A stretch of DNA of 64,000 nt from Methylophilus medardensis (GTDB lineage: Bacteria; Pseudomonadota; Gammaproteobacteria; Burkholderiales; Methylophilaceae). Within the stretch, counting starts at the first letter, position 1. Each line of letters starts with the position of its first letter. The DNA lies in assembly GCF_006363915.1 (NCBI RefSeq), contig NZ_CP040946.1; one strand, given 5' to 3'. The notes under the pieces were generated by a model, which was not told the origin of the DNA, ran no database searches, and worked only from the letters and a program-made list of their open reading frames with translations. Made by a program: the position numbers and the translations under genes. Below are positions 54,979 to 63,370 of this stretch, in pieces.

Positions 54979-55896
54979 ATGTTTGGTTATTCGATGGCTG
55001 AGATAGGCAATATTGTGGTGATGCAGGGTTTTTCCGGCCTGAGCATGTTTACAGTGTTGCTACTGATGGCACTGGGTCTCGCGATTATTTTCGGGCAGAT
55101 GGGTGTGATTAATATGGCGCACGGTGAGTTTATGACGATTGGTGCTTACACCACAGTCATGCTCTCAAAAGTAGCGGCCACCTACGGTTTTACAAATTAT
55201 TATTTTATATTTGCCATCCTGATTGCATTTGGTTTGGCGTTTATCGTCGGTTATTTCATTGAGTTTGTCATGATCCGGCATCTCTACAAACGCCCCCTAG
55301 ACACTTTATTGGCGACCTGGGGCCTCAGTTTGGTCATGCAACAAATCTTCCGCTCGACCTTTGGTGCCAAAGAGGTGAGTGCAGAATTGCCAGAGTGGAT
55401 GCTTGGCTCTTTCCAACCAACGCCTGATATCGATATTCCGATCAACGGGGTATTTGTCATGGGTCTGGCTGCGCTGGTGACGTTTGGGGTGTACATGTTC
55501 ATGTTCAAATCCCGCTGGGGTCTACGTGTGCGTGCCACCGTGCAAAACCGCACCATGGCGGGCGCGGTGGGCATCAATACTGCCAAAGTTGACCGTGTGA
55601 CCTTTGCGCTGGGCTGCGGCATTGCCGGTATTGCGGGCGCGGCATTTACAACGATCGCTTCTACAGGTCCGACCACCGGCACCCTCTACATCGTCGACAG
55701 CTTCATGGTTGTCGTGTTTGGCGGCGCGGCCAGTATTGTGGGGACAATTGCTTCTGCTTTCGGGATTGCGCAAGCCCAGTCTGTGCTGCAGTTCTTTATG
55801 ACCAGCTCGATGGGCAAAGTGTCTACGTTGCTCGCTATCGTCACGATATTGATGATGAAACCGGAAGGTTTGTTTGCCTCCAAACTGCGTAAGTAA
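54979..55896 (+). CDS. fmdE: Amide/urea ABC transporter permease FmdE (UrtB-like)
   Basis: 305 residues, with AAAGGAG before the ATG. LivH/UrtB-type permease with eight or so hydrophobic segments: MALGLAIIFGQMGVINMAHGEFMTIGAY (in part), KRPLDTLLATWGLSLVMQQ, RTMAGAVGINTAKVDRVTFALGCGIAGIAGA (in part). Together with FmdF it forms the membrane channel for urea and short amides. Confidence 0.94.
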   Translation: MFGYSMAEIGNIVVMQGFSGLSMFTVLLLMALGLAIIFGQMGVINMAHGEFMTIGAYTTVMLSKVAATYGFTNYYFIFAILIAFGLAFIVGYFIEFVMIRHLYKRPLDTLLATWGLSLVMQQIFRSTFGAKEVSAELPEWMLGSFQPTPDIDIPINGVFVMGLAALVTFGVYMFMFKSRWGLRVRATVQNRTMAGAVGINTAKVDRVTFALGCGIAGIAGAAFTTIASTGPTTGTLYIVDSFMVVVFGGAASIVGTIASAFGIAQAQSVLQFFMTSSMGKVSTLLAIVTILMMKPEGLFASKLRK

Positions 55897-56007
55897 CAGG
55901 CCATGGCAGCGTGTGCACACATTTGCCATGCTGCCATAAGTAAATAGACGTATTAAATGTTTACACCTGACGCAATAGAATCGACGCATCAACAGAGGAG
56001 AATCTTG

Positions 56008-57294
56008 ATGACATTATGGGAAAAAATGAAAGCCAGTTCAGTACTGGGTGGTAAGGAGGGGGTGATCAGTTTGGCAGTATTGGCTGCCATCATCTTCGTA
56101 GTCTTGCCATTGGGCGTAGATATTTTTCGCCTAAACCTGATCGGCAAATACCTGACGTATGCATTTGTTGCCGTTGGCTTGGTCATGCTGTGGGGCCATG
56201 GCGGTATCCTCAGCCTTGGGCAGGGGATCTTCTTCGGCTTGGGTGGCTATGCCATGGCGATGTTCCTCAAACTTGAGGCCTCAGATCCACTGAGCACCAA
56301 AATTCAGTCCACGCCTGGTATTCCTGACTTTATGGACTGGAACCAGCTCACAGCATTGCCATGGTTTTGGGAGCCGTTCAAAAGCCTGCCGTTCACCATT
56401 TTTGCGGTGCTCACCATTCCAGCACTGTTCGCTTACATCATCGGTTATGCCATGTTTAAACGCCGTGTCGGTGGCGTGTACTTCTCCATCATCACGCAAG
56501 CGGTGGCTTTGATTCTGAGTATTCTGATTGTGGGTCAGCAAGGGTACACCGGCGGTGTGAACGGCATGACAGATTTGCGCACCATGCTGGGTTGGGATAT
56601 CCGCACAGATTCTGCCAAATACATCCTGTATTTTGTGAATGGTCTGCTGTTGTTCGGCGCCATCTTCCTCTCTAAATACATCATGAGCAGCAAATTCGGC
56701 ATGTTATTGCTGGCCATGCGTGATAAAGAGGAGCGTGTGCGGTTCTCTGGGTACGATGTGTCTAACTTTAAAATCTTCATCTTCTGTTTTGCTGCCATGT
56801 TGTCTGCAGTGGGCGGGGCGATGTTCACTTTGCAAGTTGGGTTTATGTCCCCTTCGTTCGTCGGGATTGTGCCTTCGATTGAAATGGTGATCTTTTGTGC
56901 GGTCGGCGGCCGTGCCTCACTGGTCGGCGCTGTCTACGGCACGCTGTTGGTCAATTACGGCAAAACGGTGTTCTCAGAAACCTATCCTGAAATGTGGTTG
57001 TTCTTGATGGGGGGCTTGTTCATTGCTGTGGTGATGTTCTTCCCAAGCGGCTTGGCAGGTATCTGGGATAAATACGCCACCAAGTATGGCTGGTTTAAAG
57101 ACAAAGTTGCCCCTGCAAAAAAGCCTGAGGTAAGTACTTCTGAGGTAGAAGCACCGGCAGTACTTACCGAAACAATGACTGAACCAACGTTGACCCCTGA
57201 TTCTACCGGGGTGGTTAGCAAGCAAGTCACCCGCAAGAAAGCAGATGCAAATGCTGCAATCGAGAGTAACAAATTGAGAGGAGCAGAAGCATGA
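56008..57294 (+). CDS. fmdF: Amide/urea ABC transporter permease FmdF (UrtC-like)
   Basis: 428 residues from MTLWEKMKASSVLGG (AGAGGAG upstream); an upstream ATG at 55957 has no ribosome site. LivM/UrtC-type permease with about ten membrane segments: YVAVGLVMLWGHGGILSLGQGIFFGLGGYA (in part), VGGVYFSIITQAVALIL, FCFAAMLSAVGGAMF. The last 80 residues form a polar, Ala/Thr/Pro/Glu-rich tail not seen in UrtC, function unknown. The stop overlaps the next start (ATGA). Confidence 0.93.
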   Translation: MTLWEKMKASSVLGGKEGVISLAVLAAIIFVVLPLGVDIFRLNLIGKYLTYAFVAVGLVMLWGHGGILSLGQGIFFGLGGYAMAMFLKLEASDPLSTKIQSTPGIPDFMDWNQLTALPWFWEPFKSLPFTIFAVLTIPALFAYIIGYAMFKRRVGGVYFSIITQAVALILSILIVGQQGYTGGVNGMTDLRTMLGWDIRTDSAKYILYFVNGLLLFGAIFLSKYIMSSKFGMLLLAMRDKEERVRFSGYDVSNFKIFIFCFAAMLSAVGGAMFTLQVGFMSPSFVGIVPSIEMVIFCAVGGRASLVGAVYGTLLVNYGKTVFSETYPEMWLFLMGGLFIAVVMFFPSGLAGIWDKYATKYGWFKDKVAPAKKPEVSTSEVEAPAVLTETMTEPTLTPDSTGVVSKQVTRKKADANAAIESNKLRGAEA

Positions 57295-58034
57295 GTAATA
57301 CCGACTTCGTCTTGGCAGTAGAAGATTTAACCGTCTCCTTCGATGGCTTCAAAGCGGTGGATAGCCTCACCATGTATATCGACAAAAACGAGTTGCGCGT
57401 CCTGGTGGGGCCCAATGGGGCCGGTAAAACCACCGTGCTGGATCTGATTTGCGGTAAAACCAAATCGACGGCGGGTTCGATTAAATTTAATAACATCGAA
57501 CTCACCAAGCTTTCCGAGCATGAGATCGTCCGATCTGGCGTGGGCCGCAAATTTCAAAACCCATCGATTTACGAAAATCTCTCGGTGTACCAAAACCTTG
57601 AAGTGTCTTATCCCAAAGGCCGTGGCGTGTTTGGCAGCCTGACCTTTAAGCGCACGCAAGCCGTTGAAGACCGTGTGCGTAAAGTGGCAGAAGACATCAT
57701 GTTGACCGAGTTTCTCGACATGGAATCTGCATTGCTAAGCCACGGCCAAAAGCAATGGCTAGAGATTGGCATGCTGTTGATGCAAGAGCCTGAGTTGCTG
57801 ATGCTGGATGAGCCAGTCGCTGGCATGAGTGCCAAAGAACGTGATCAGACCGCAGATTTACTCAACCGCATCTGCCAGAACCGCTCGGTGATCGTGATTG
57901 AGCATGACATGGAGTTTGTGAAGAAGATTGCGCACAAAGTGACGGTATTGCATCAAGGGAAAATCCTCGCCGAAGGGCCGATGGATAAAGTACAAAGCGA
58001 CGAAAAAGTCATTGAAGTCTACCTGGGTCATTAA
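57291..58034 (+). CDS. Urea/amide ABC transporter ATP-binding protein UrtD-like
   Basis: 247 residues. Walker A GPNGAGKTT at about 40-48, LSHGQKQWLEIGMLL signature, Walker B LLMLDEPVAGMS, switch His in VIEHDMEF. The LSHGQKQW signature and EPVAGMS are typical of UrtD/LivG-type ATPases of urea transporters. Overlaps fmdF by ATGA. In M. methylotrophus work the ATPase genes lay beyond the cloned fmdDEF region, so the fmd name is not extended here. Confidence 0.93.
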   Translation: MSNTDFVLAVEDLTVSFDGFKAVDSLTMYIDKNELRVLVGPNGAGKTTVLDLICGKTKSTAGSIKFNNIELTKLSEHEIVRSGVGRKFQNPSIYENLSVYQNLEVSYPKGRGVFGSLTFKRTQAVEDRVRKVAEDIMLTEFLDMESALLSHGQKQWLEIGMLLMQEPELLMLDEPVAGMSAKERDQTADLLNRICQNRSVIVIEHDMEFVKKIAHKVTVLHQGKILAEGPMDKVQSDEKVIEVYLGH

Positions 58035-58075
58035 GTCCCATGGTCTTTAAAAAGCTGCCATAGAAGGAGCACAGC

Positions 58076-58765
58076 ATGTTTGAAATTGAAAATTTGCAGG
58101 TGAGTTATGGCCAAAGCCAAGTGATTCATGGCCTGAATTTCAAAGCCAATAAAAATGAAACCTTGGCCATTATGGGCCGTAACGGTATGGGTAAAACGAC
58201 CTTATTTAAGTCATTGATGGGCATTTTACCCAGCAAGGCAAGCAAGGCTACCGTCGATGGGGTTGACCTCCAAGGCGCGGCTACGCACGACCGTGTGATG
58301 AAAGGCTTGGCCTACGTGCCACAAGGCCGCTGGATTTTTCCCAATATGACGGTGCAGGAAAATATTGAGACGGGGCTTGAGAAAGCTTCAGGCCGCGAAA
58401 TTCCAGACGATATTTTTGCGCTGTTCCCGGTGCTGCATGAAATGCGTAAGCGCAAGGGCGGCAACCTTTCCGGTGGTCAACAACAGCAATTGGCGATTGC
58501 GCGTGCACTCGTCACCAATCCTAAAGTATTGCTGCTGGATGAGCCGACCGAAGGGATTCAACCTTCGATCATTAAAGACATCGCAAAAGTGTTAAATGAA
58601 ATCCGTAAGATGCGTGAGATCACCATCATTGTTTCAGAGCAGGTGTTGAGCTTTACCATGGAAGTCGCAGATCGCATTATTGTCATCGACAAAGGCCGCT
58701 TTATTCATGAAGACACGCGCGACAATGTCGACGCGGCCAAGGTGAAAAGTTATCTGTCTGTGTAA
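58076..58765 (+). CDS. Urea/amide ABC transporter ATP-binding protein UrtE-like
   Basis: 229 residues. Walker A GRNGMGKTT (35-43), signature LSGGQQQQLAIARAL, Walker B LLLDEPTEGIQP and the switch motif ITIIVSEQVLSF with Glu-Gln where many have Glu-His. The GRNGMGKTT loop and EPTEGIQPSI are hallmarks of UrtE/LivF. AAGGAG precedes the ATG. Completes a five-part importer. The next gene, ureD, begins 45 bases on. Confidence 0.94.
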   Translation: MFEIENLQVSYGQSQVIHGLNFKANKNETLAIMGRNGMGKTTLFKSLMGILPSKASKATVDGVDLQGAATHDRVMKGLAYVPQGRWIFPNMTVQENIETGLEKASGREIPDDIFALFPVLHEMRKRKGGNLSGGQQQQLAIARALVTNPKVLLLDEPTEGIQPSIIKDIAKVLNEIRKMREITIIVSEQVLSFTMEVADRIIVIDKGRFIHEDTRDNVDAAKVKSYLSV

Positions 58766-58809
58766 GCCTGCCTTGCCCGTAAAGGCAACAGCTGTGGCAT
58801 GATGCCGTT

Positions 58810-59676
58810 ATGGATGATTTAAAAATTGCGATCGCATCGCTCCCCCAACCAGTCACAGCCAAACATTGGCAAGCCAAGCTTGAGCTTGGTTTTGCCAAGC
58901 GGGGCGTGCGTGCTTACCTAGCGCACCGATTGCATCAAGGCCCGCTGGTGGTGCAAAAAAGCTTGCACCCCGAAGGCGACGACGTTTGTCATGCGGTGAT
59001 TGTGCATCCACCTGGCGGCGTGGCTGGCGGTGATGCGTTACAACTAAACGTGCAGGTCGGCGAAGGCGCGCGTGCATTGCTCACAACGCCAGGCGCGGGC
59101 AAATGGTACAAAGCGCATGGCGCACTGGCCAAACAAACGTTGCAATTTCAACTTGAAGCCGGCAGTGGGTTAGAGTGGCTGCCACAAGAGAATATTTTGT
59201 TTGATGCCGCTGAGGTCGCCTTTGCGGCGGACATCGCACTGGCGGCGGACGCCACGCTGGCTTGTTGGGATATCGTGTGTCTGGGACGTCAAGCGCAACA
59301 GGAGGCTTGGCAACACGGCCTCTATCAATTGAACCAACGCATTTCGCGTCAAGGTAAGCTGATCTGGAATGAGCGCGCAAACATGCGCGCGGATGCGCTG
59401 GTCAAAGCCAGTCGTGTCGGCTTGCGGGATGCGGCAGTGTTCGGCACCTTCCTCGTGTGTGCAGGTGCAGTGCCAGCGCAGATCCTACAGGCTTGTCGCG
59501 AGATTGTGGTGCCGGCTGCCCATGTCGGGATCACCGCCTTGCCTGAGGTGTTATGCATCCGCTACGTCGGCAATGCCTCACAGCAGGCGAGACAATATTT
59601 TGAGCAATGCTGGCAGCTATTGCGGCCATGGTATTATCAGAAAGAGGCGGTCAGACCTCGGATCTGGAATACATAA
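58810..59676 (+). CDS. ureD: Urease accessory protein UreD
   Basis: 288 residues with the UreD/UreH signature: QKSLHPEGDDVCHAVIVHPPGGVAGGD, in part, then VQVGEGARALLTTPGAGKWYKAHG (in part), EWLPQENILFDAA and WDIVCLGR. It is the scaffold that joins UreF-UreG to apo-urease and carries nickel. The ATG at 58810 lacks a strong ribosome site. First of the urease genes, directly behind the urea importer, so import and hydrolysis may share a transcript. Confidence 0.95.
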   Translation: MDDLKIAIASLPQPVTAKHWQAKLELGFAKRGVRAYLAHRLHQGPLVVQKSLHPEGDDVCHAVIVHPPGGVAGGDALQLNVQVGEGARALLTTPGAGKWYKAHGALAKQTLQFQLEAGSGLEWLPQENILFDAAEVAFAADIALAADATLACWDIVCLGRQAQQEAWQHGLYQLNQRISRQGKLIWNERANMRADALVKASRVGLRDAAVFGTFLVCAGAVPAQILQACREIVVPAAHVGITALPEVLCIRYVGNASQQARQYFEQCWQLLRPWYYQKEAVRPRIWNT

Positions 59677-59713
59677 TGCCTGATGCATGCGCACTTAGTC
59701 AGAGAAAACACCT

Positions 59714-60016
59714 ATGGAATTAACCCCAAGAGAAAAAGATAAGTTATTGATTTTTACGGCTGCCTTGCTTGCAGAACGCCGAAAAGCGCGTGGCCTCAAG
59801 CTCAATTATCCAGAGTCCGTCGCGTTTATTTCAGCGGCTATTATGGAAGGTGCGCGCGATGGTAAAACGGTGGCCGAGCTAATGAGTTTTGGCACCACAT
59901 TGCTTACACGTGATGACGTGATGGAAGGCGTCCCGGAGATGATTCCAGATATTCAAGTGGAAGCGACGTTTCCGGATGGGACCAAGCTCGTCACTGTCCA
60001 CCACCCCATCCCCTAA
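59714..60016 (+). CDS. ureA: Urease gamma subunit
   Basis: 100 residues, exact family length. MELTPREKDKLLIFTAALLAERRKARGLKLNYPE (in part LTPREKDKLLIFTAA), AYISAAIMEGARDGKTVAEL-like (FISAAIMEGARDGKTV), GVPEMIPDIQVEATFPDGTKLVTVHHPI (in part). Structural subunit of the trimer of UreABC. A 163-base spacer with a large inverted repeat separates it from ureB. Confidence 0.97.
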   Translation: MELTPREKDKLLIFTAALLAERRKARGLKLNYPESVAFISAAIMEGARDGKTVAELMSFGTTLLTRDDVMEGVPEMIPDIQVEATFPDGTKLVTVHHPIP

Positions 60017-60020
60017 AGAC

Positions 60021-60120
60021 AGGGTCGCGGCAAGCGCAGATGGCTGTGTTGCACCCCCTTGCCGTACTGATGGTACTGTCTGCGGTTGTGCGCCTTGCCC
60101 TCTACGCTTGCCGCAACCCT
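60021..60120 (+). repeat. Long inverted repeat between ureA and ureB
   Basis: AGGGTCGCGGCAAGCG (60021-60036) is complementary to CGCTTGCCGCAACCCT (60105-60120) except for one base, around a 68-base loop that contains a further small stem (GTAC-TGATG-GTAC). It begins 5 bases after the ureA stop. It resembles a REP-type intergenic element or a processing/attenuation structure; the neighbouring ure genes are otherwise tightly packed. Confidence 0.75.
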
Positions 60121-60179
60121 GTTGCAGTGCGCGTGAAAGATTAAATAATGTGTGTTTTGAGACTCTTTGGAGCTAATCA

Positions 60180-60488
60180 ATGATTCCCGGCGAGATGCAG
60201 GTCGCAGCAGGCGACATCGAATTAAACGTAGGGCGTGAGACCGTCACGCTGGATGTGGCGAATAAAGGCGACCGTCCGATTCAGGTCGGTTCGCATTACC
60301 ATTTTTATGAAACCAACGATGCGTTGTCGTTTGAGCGCGCATTGGCATATGGTTATCGCTTGAATATCGCCGCCGGCACCGCAGTTCGGTTTGAGCCAGG
60401 CCAGACACGGACCGTGCAACTGGTGAAATTGGCGGGCGCGCGCAAGGTGTATGGCTTTGCCGGACGCGTGATGGGAGCTTTAAAATGA
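60180..60488 (+). CDS. ureB: Urease beta subunit
   Basis: 102 residues, family length: MIPGEMQVAAGDIELNVGRETV (in part), VANKGDRPIQVGSHYHFYETN, GYRLNIAAGTAVRFEPGQTRTVQLV (in part). Small structural urease subunit. GGAG is 6 bases before the ATG. The end overlaps ureC by 4 bases (ATGA). Confidence 0.97.
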   Translation: MIPGEMQVAAGDIELNVGRETVTLDVANKGDRPIQVGSHYHFYETNDALSFERALAYGYRLNIAAGTAVRFEPGQTRTVQLVKLAGARKVYGFAGRVMGALK

Positions 60489-62188
60489 GTATTAAAATGG
60501 ATAAACGCGCCTATGCCGAAATGTTCGGCCCAACGGTTGGCGATAAAATGCGGTTGGCGGATACCGAGCTATGGATTGAGGTCGAAAAAGATTACACGCT
60601 GTATGGCGAAGAGGTAAAGTTTGGCGGCGGCAAGGTCATCCGTGATGGCATGGGCCAAGGTCAAGGCTTGGCCGCTGAAGTCGCCGATACAGTGATTACC
60701 AACGCTTTAATCATCGACCACTGGGGCATCGTTAAAGCGGATATTGGTATTAAAGGCGGCTATATCTCCGCCATTGGTAAAGCGGGCAACCCAGATATTC
60801 AACCTGGCGTGACTATTCCGATTGGCGCAGGCACCGAAGTCATTGCCGGCGAGGGCATGATTATCACCGCTGGCGGCATTGACACCCATATTCACTTTAT
60901 TTGTCCGCAGCAAATTGAAGAGGCATTGATGTCTGGCGTAACGACCATGATTGGTGGCGGCACCGGCCCTGCGACCGGCACCTTTGCCACCACTTGCACA
61001 CCTGGGCCCTGGCACATTCATCGTATGCTGCAAGCAGCCGATGCGTTCCCGATGAATCTGGGTTTTTTAGGCAAAGGCAACGCCAGTTTGCCCGAGCCGC
61101 TACGAGAACAAGTACGTGCTGGGGTGATCGGCCTTAAATTGCATGAAGACTGGGGCACCACGCCCGCGGCGATTGATAACTGCCTGACGGTGGCTGACGA
61201 GATGGATATCCAAGTGGCGATTCACTCAGACACGCTGAATGAATCTGGCTTTGTTGAAACCACCATCGATGCTTTCAAGGGACGCACCATTCATACCTTT
61301 CATACGGAAGGGGCGGGCGGTGGTCATGCGCCTGATATTATCAAGGCCGCCAGCCATCCGAATGTGTTGCCGTCATCAACCAATCCTACCCGTCCGTTTA
61401 CTGTCAATACCATTGATGAGCATCTGGATATGCTGATGGTATGCCATCATTTAGATCCGGCGATTGCTGAGGATATTGCATTTGCTGAGAGCCGAATCCG
61501 TCGTGAGACGATTGCCGCCGAAGATATCTTTCATGATCTTGGGGCTTTTTCGATGATGTCCTCTGACTCTCAGGCCATGGGCCGCGTTGGCGAGGTGATT
61601 ATCCGCACCTGGCAAACTGCGCACAAAATGAAGATACAACGTGGGCCATTGGCTGAAGATGGTGCGGGCAATGATAACTTTCGCGTGAAGCGCTATATCG
61701 CTAAATACACGATTAATCCGGCACTCACGCACGGCGTGGCGCATATTGTGGGCTCGGTAGAGGTGGGTAAACTCGCCGATTTGGTGGTGTGGAAACCCGC
61801 ATTCTTTGGGGTGAAGCCTTTTACCATCATCAAAGGCGGCATGATCGCTGCGGCAGCGATGGGCGACCCGAACGCGTCGATTCCAACGCCACAGCCGGTG
61901 CATTACCGACAAATGTTTGGCGCCTACGGCGGTGGCCTGAAGACGGCAGTGACGTTTGTTTCGCAAGCGGGACTAGATAACCCTGATTTACAGGCCCTCG
62001 GTTTACAAAAAACGTTGGTCGCGGTCAAAGGCACCCGCCACGTGAAAAAATCTGACATGGTGCATAACACCTGGATGCCAAAGATTGAGGTAGACCCCGA
62101 AACCTATGAAGTACTGGCCGACGGCATGCATTTAACTTGCGAGCCAGCCGAAGTGTTGCCGATGGCGCAGCGTTACTTTCTATTTTAA
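60485..62188 (+). CDS. ureC: Urease alpha subunit (catalytic)
   Basis: 567 residues, the standard length. Nickel-site and catalytic elements are intact: GGIDTHIHFICPQQ with the His-X-His pair, GLKLHEDWG with the carbamylated Lys, VAIHSDTLNESGFVE, HTFHTEGAGGGHAPD with a further His, MVCHHLDP with the flap His, and SSDSQAMGRVGE with the Asp ligand. It hydrolyses urea to ammonia and carbamate. Overlaps ureB (ATGA) and is followed by ureE. Confidence 0.98.
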   Translation: MSIKMDKRAYAEMFGPTVGDKMRLADTELWIEVEKDYTLYGEEVKFGGGKVIRDGMGQGQGLAAEVADTVITNALIIDHWGIVKADIGIKGGYISAIGKAGNPDIQPGVTIPIGAGTEVIAGEGMIITAGGIDTHIHFICPQQIEEALMSGVTTMIGGGTGPATGTFATTCTPGPWHIHRMLQAADAFPMNLGFLGKGNASLPEPLREQVRAGVIGLKLHEDWGTTPAAIDNCLTVADEMDIQVAIHSDTLNESGFVETTIDAFKGRTIHTFHTEGAGGGHAPDIIKAASHPNVLPSSTNPTRPFTVNTIDEHLDMLMVCHHLDPAIAEDIAFAESRIRRETIAAEDIFHDLGAFSMMSSDSQAMGRVGEVIIRTWQTAHKMKIQRGPLAEDGAGNDNFRVKRYIAKYTINPALTHGVAHIVGSVEVGKLADLVVWKPAFFGVKPFTIIKGGMIAAAAMGDPNASIPTPQPVHYRQMFGAYGGGLKTAVTFVSQAGLDNPDLQALGLQKTLVAVKGTRHVKKSDMVHNTWMPKIEVDPETYEVLADGMHLTCEPAEVLPMAQRYFLF

Positions 62189-62190
62189 CC

Positions 62191-62694
62191 ATGATTCATT
62201 TAACCGAACGTTTAACCGTGAGTGGGCATATTGACGATACGCTCCAACTGCCTTTTGACCAGCGGCAAAAAAGTCGCTTGCGCGTTACATTGGCCTCGGG
62301 CCAAGAGGCGGCCTTATTTTTGTCACGTGGCATTATTCTAAGGGGTGGCGATTTAATCCGCTCAGAAGATGGCAAGGTCGTGGTACAAATTGTGGCGGCG
62401 CAAGAGCCCGTGTACAACGTGATCGCCCCCACCATGAGAGACTTGATGTGCGCAGCGTATCACCTGGGCAACCGTCATGTGCCATTGCAAATTGGAGATG
62501 GCTGGTTGCGCCTAGAGCAAGACTATGTGCTCAGAGATATGTTGCTCGGTTTGGGGATGCAAGTGAGTGAGGTGCACGCGCCGTTTGAACCAGAGGCGGG
62601 CGCTTATGGCGGTGGCCATCGTCATGGGCACGAAGATGATGGTTTACAGACTTTGCGACCCCGCACCAAAGGGCAGGGCAACCTCCATGGCTGA
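62191..62694 (+). CDS. ureE: Urease accessory nickel chaperone UreE
   Basis: 167 residues. Start at the ATG 62191, 3 bases past the ureC stop; the upstream in-frame extension is ureC sequence in another frame. UreE N-domain (LTLPFDQRQKSRLRV-like, seen as LQLPFDQRQKSRLRVTL), the metal-binding domain with YHLGNRHVPLQI and Met/His positions, and a His-rich tail GGGHRHGHEDD. It delivers nickel to UreG. The tail is shorter than that of Klebsiella. Overlaps ureF by 8 bases. Confidence 0.93.
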   Translation: MIHLTERLTVSGHIDDTLQLPFDQRQKSRLRVTLASGQEAALFLSRGIILRGGDLIRSEDGKVVVQIVAAQEPVYNVIAPTMRDLMCAAYHLGNRHVPLQIGDGWLRLEQDYVLRDMLLGLGMQVSEVHAPFEPEAGAYGGGHRHGHEDDGLQTLRPRTKGQGNLHG

Positions 62695-63370
62695 TGCCTT
62701 GGCGCTGAGTCGATTGCTACAACTGGCTAGCCCTTTGCTGCCGGTCGGGGCTTATTGTTATTCGCAAGGACTTGAGTGGGCGATTGAATCCGGCACCGTC
62801 ACCGATGTGGCTTCAGCGCAAGCTTGGATCGGTGATAGTTTGCAGGTGTATCACGCGCGCTTTGAGTTGCCGGTGCTTTATCGCTTATACCAAGCTTGGC
62901 AGCAGGATGACCTCTACCAAGTGCAGGCTTGGGACGAATTTTATCAAGCGGGGCGCGATACCGCAGAAGGCTGGGCCGAAACACGGCAAATGGGGTATTC
63001 GCTGCGGCGGCTGTTAAACGATTTAAAACCGATGTCTGCACAGTTGATCGCACAGGTGAACACTTTGGACGCACCGGCTTTTCCGACCCTGTATGCGGCG
63101 ATTGCGCAACATTGGCAGATTGCGCCACAAGATATGTTGCATGGCTACGCATGGGGTTGGCTAGAAAATCAGGCCAGTGCTGCGATGAAAGCGGTGCCGC
63201 TCGGCCAGGTTGCTGGGCAGACCATTTTGTTAGCGCTTGGCGAGCAACTGCCGCAGGTCATCGCGGCGGCCATGCAGCTGCCAGATGAGGACTTGAGTAA
63301 CTTTAACCCGTTGCTGAGTATCGCCGGGTGCCAACATGAAACACAATACAGCAGGTTATTTAGATCATGA
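62687..63370 (+). CDS. ureF: Urease accessory protein UreF
   Basis: 227 residues from MADALALSRLLQLASPLLPVGAYCYSQGLE (in part), the standard UreF opening; upstream ORF sequence is the ureE region. An all-helical protein that acts as GTPase-activating partner of UreG in the UreDFG complex. Motifs include ASPLLPVGAYCYSQGLEWAI (in part), DEFYQAGRDTAEGWAETRQMG and LSIAGCQHETQYSRLFRS. Overlaps ureG by 4 bases. Confidence 0.95.
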   Translation: MADALALSRLLQLASPLLPVGAYCYSQGLEWAIESGTVTDVASAQAWIGDSLQVYHARFELPVLYRLYQAWQQDDLYQVQAWDEFYQAGRDTAEGWAETRQMGYSLRRLLNDLKPMSAQLIAQVNTLDAPAFPTLYAAIAQHWQIAPQDMLHGYAWGWLENQASAAMKAVPLGQVAGQTILLALGEQLPQVIAAAMQLPDEDLSNFNPLLSIAGCQHETQYSRLFRS

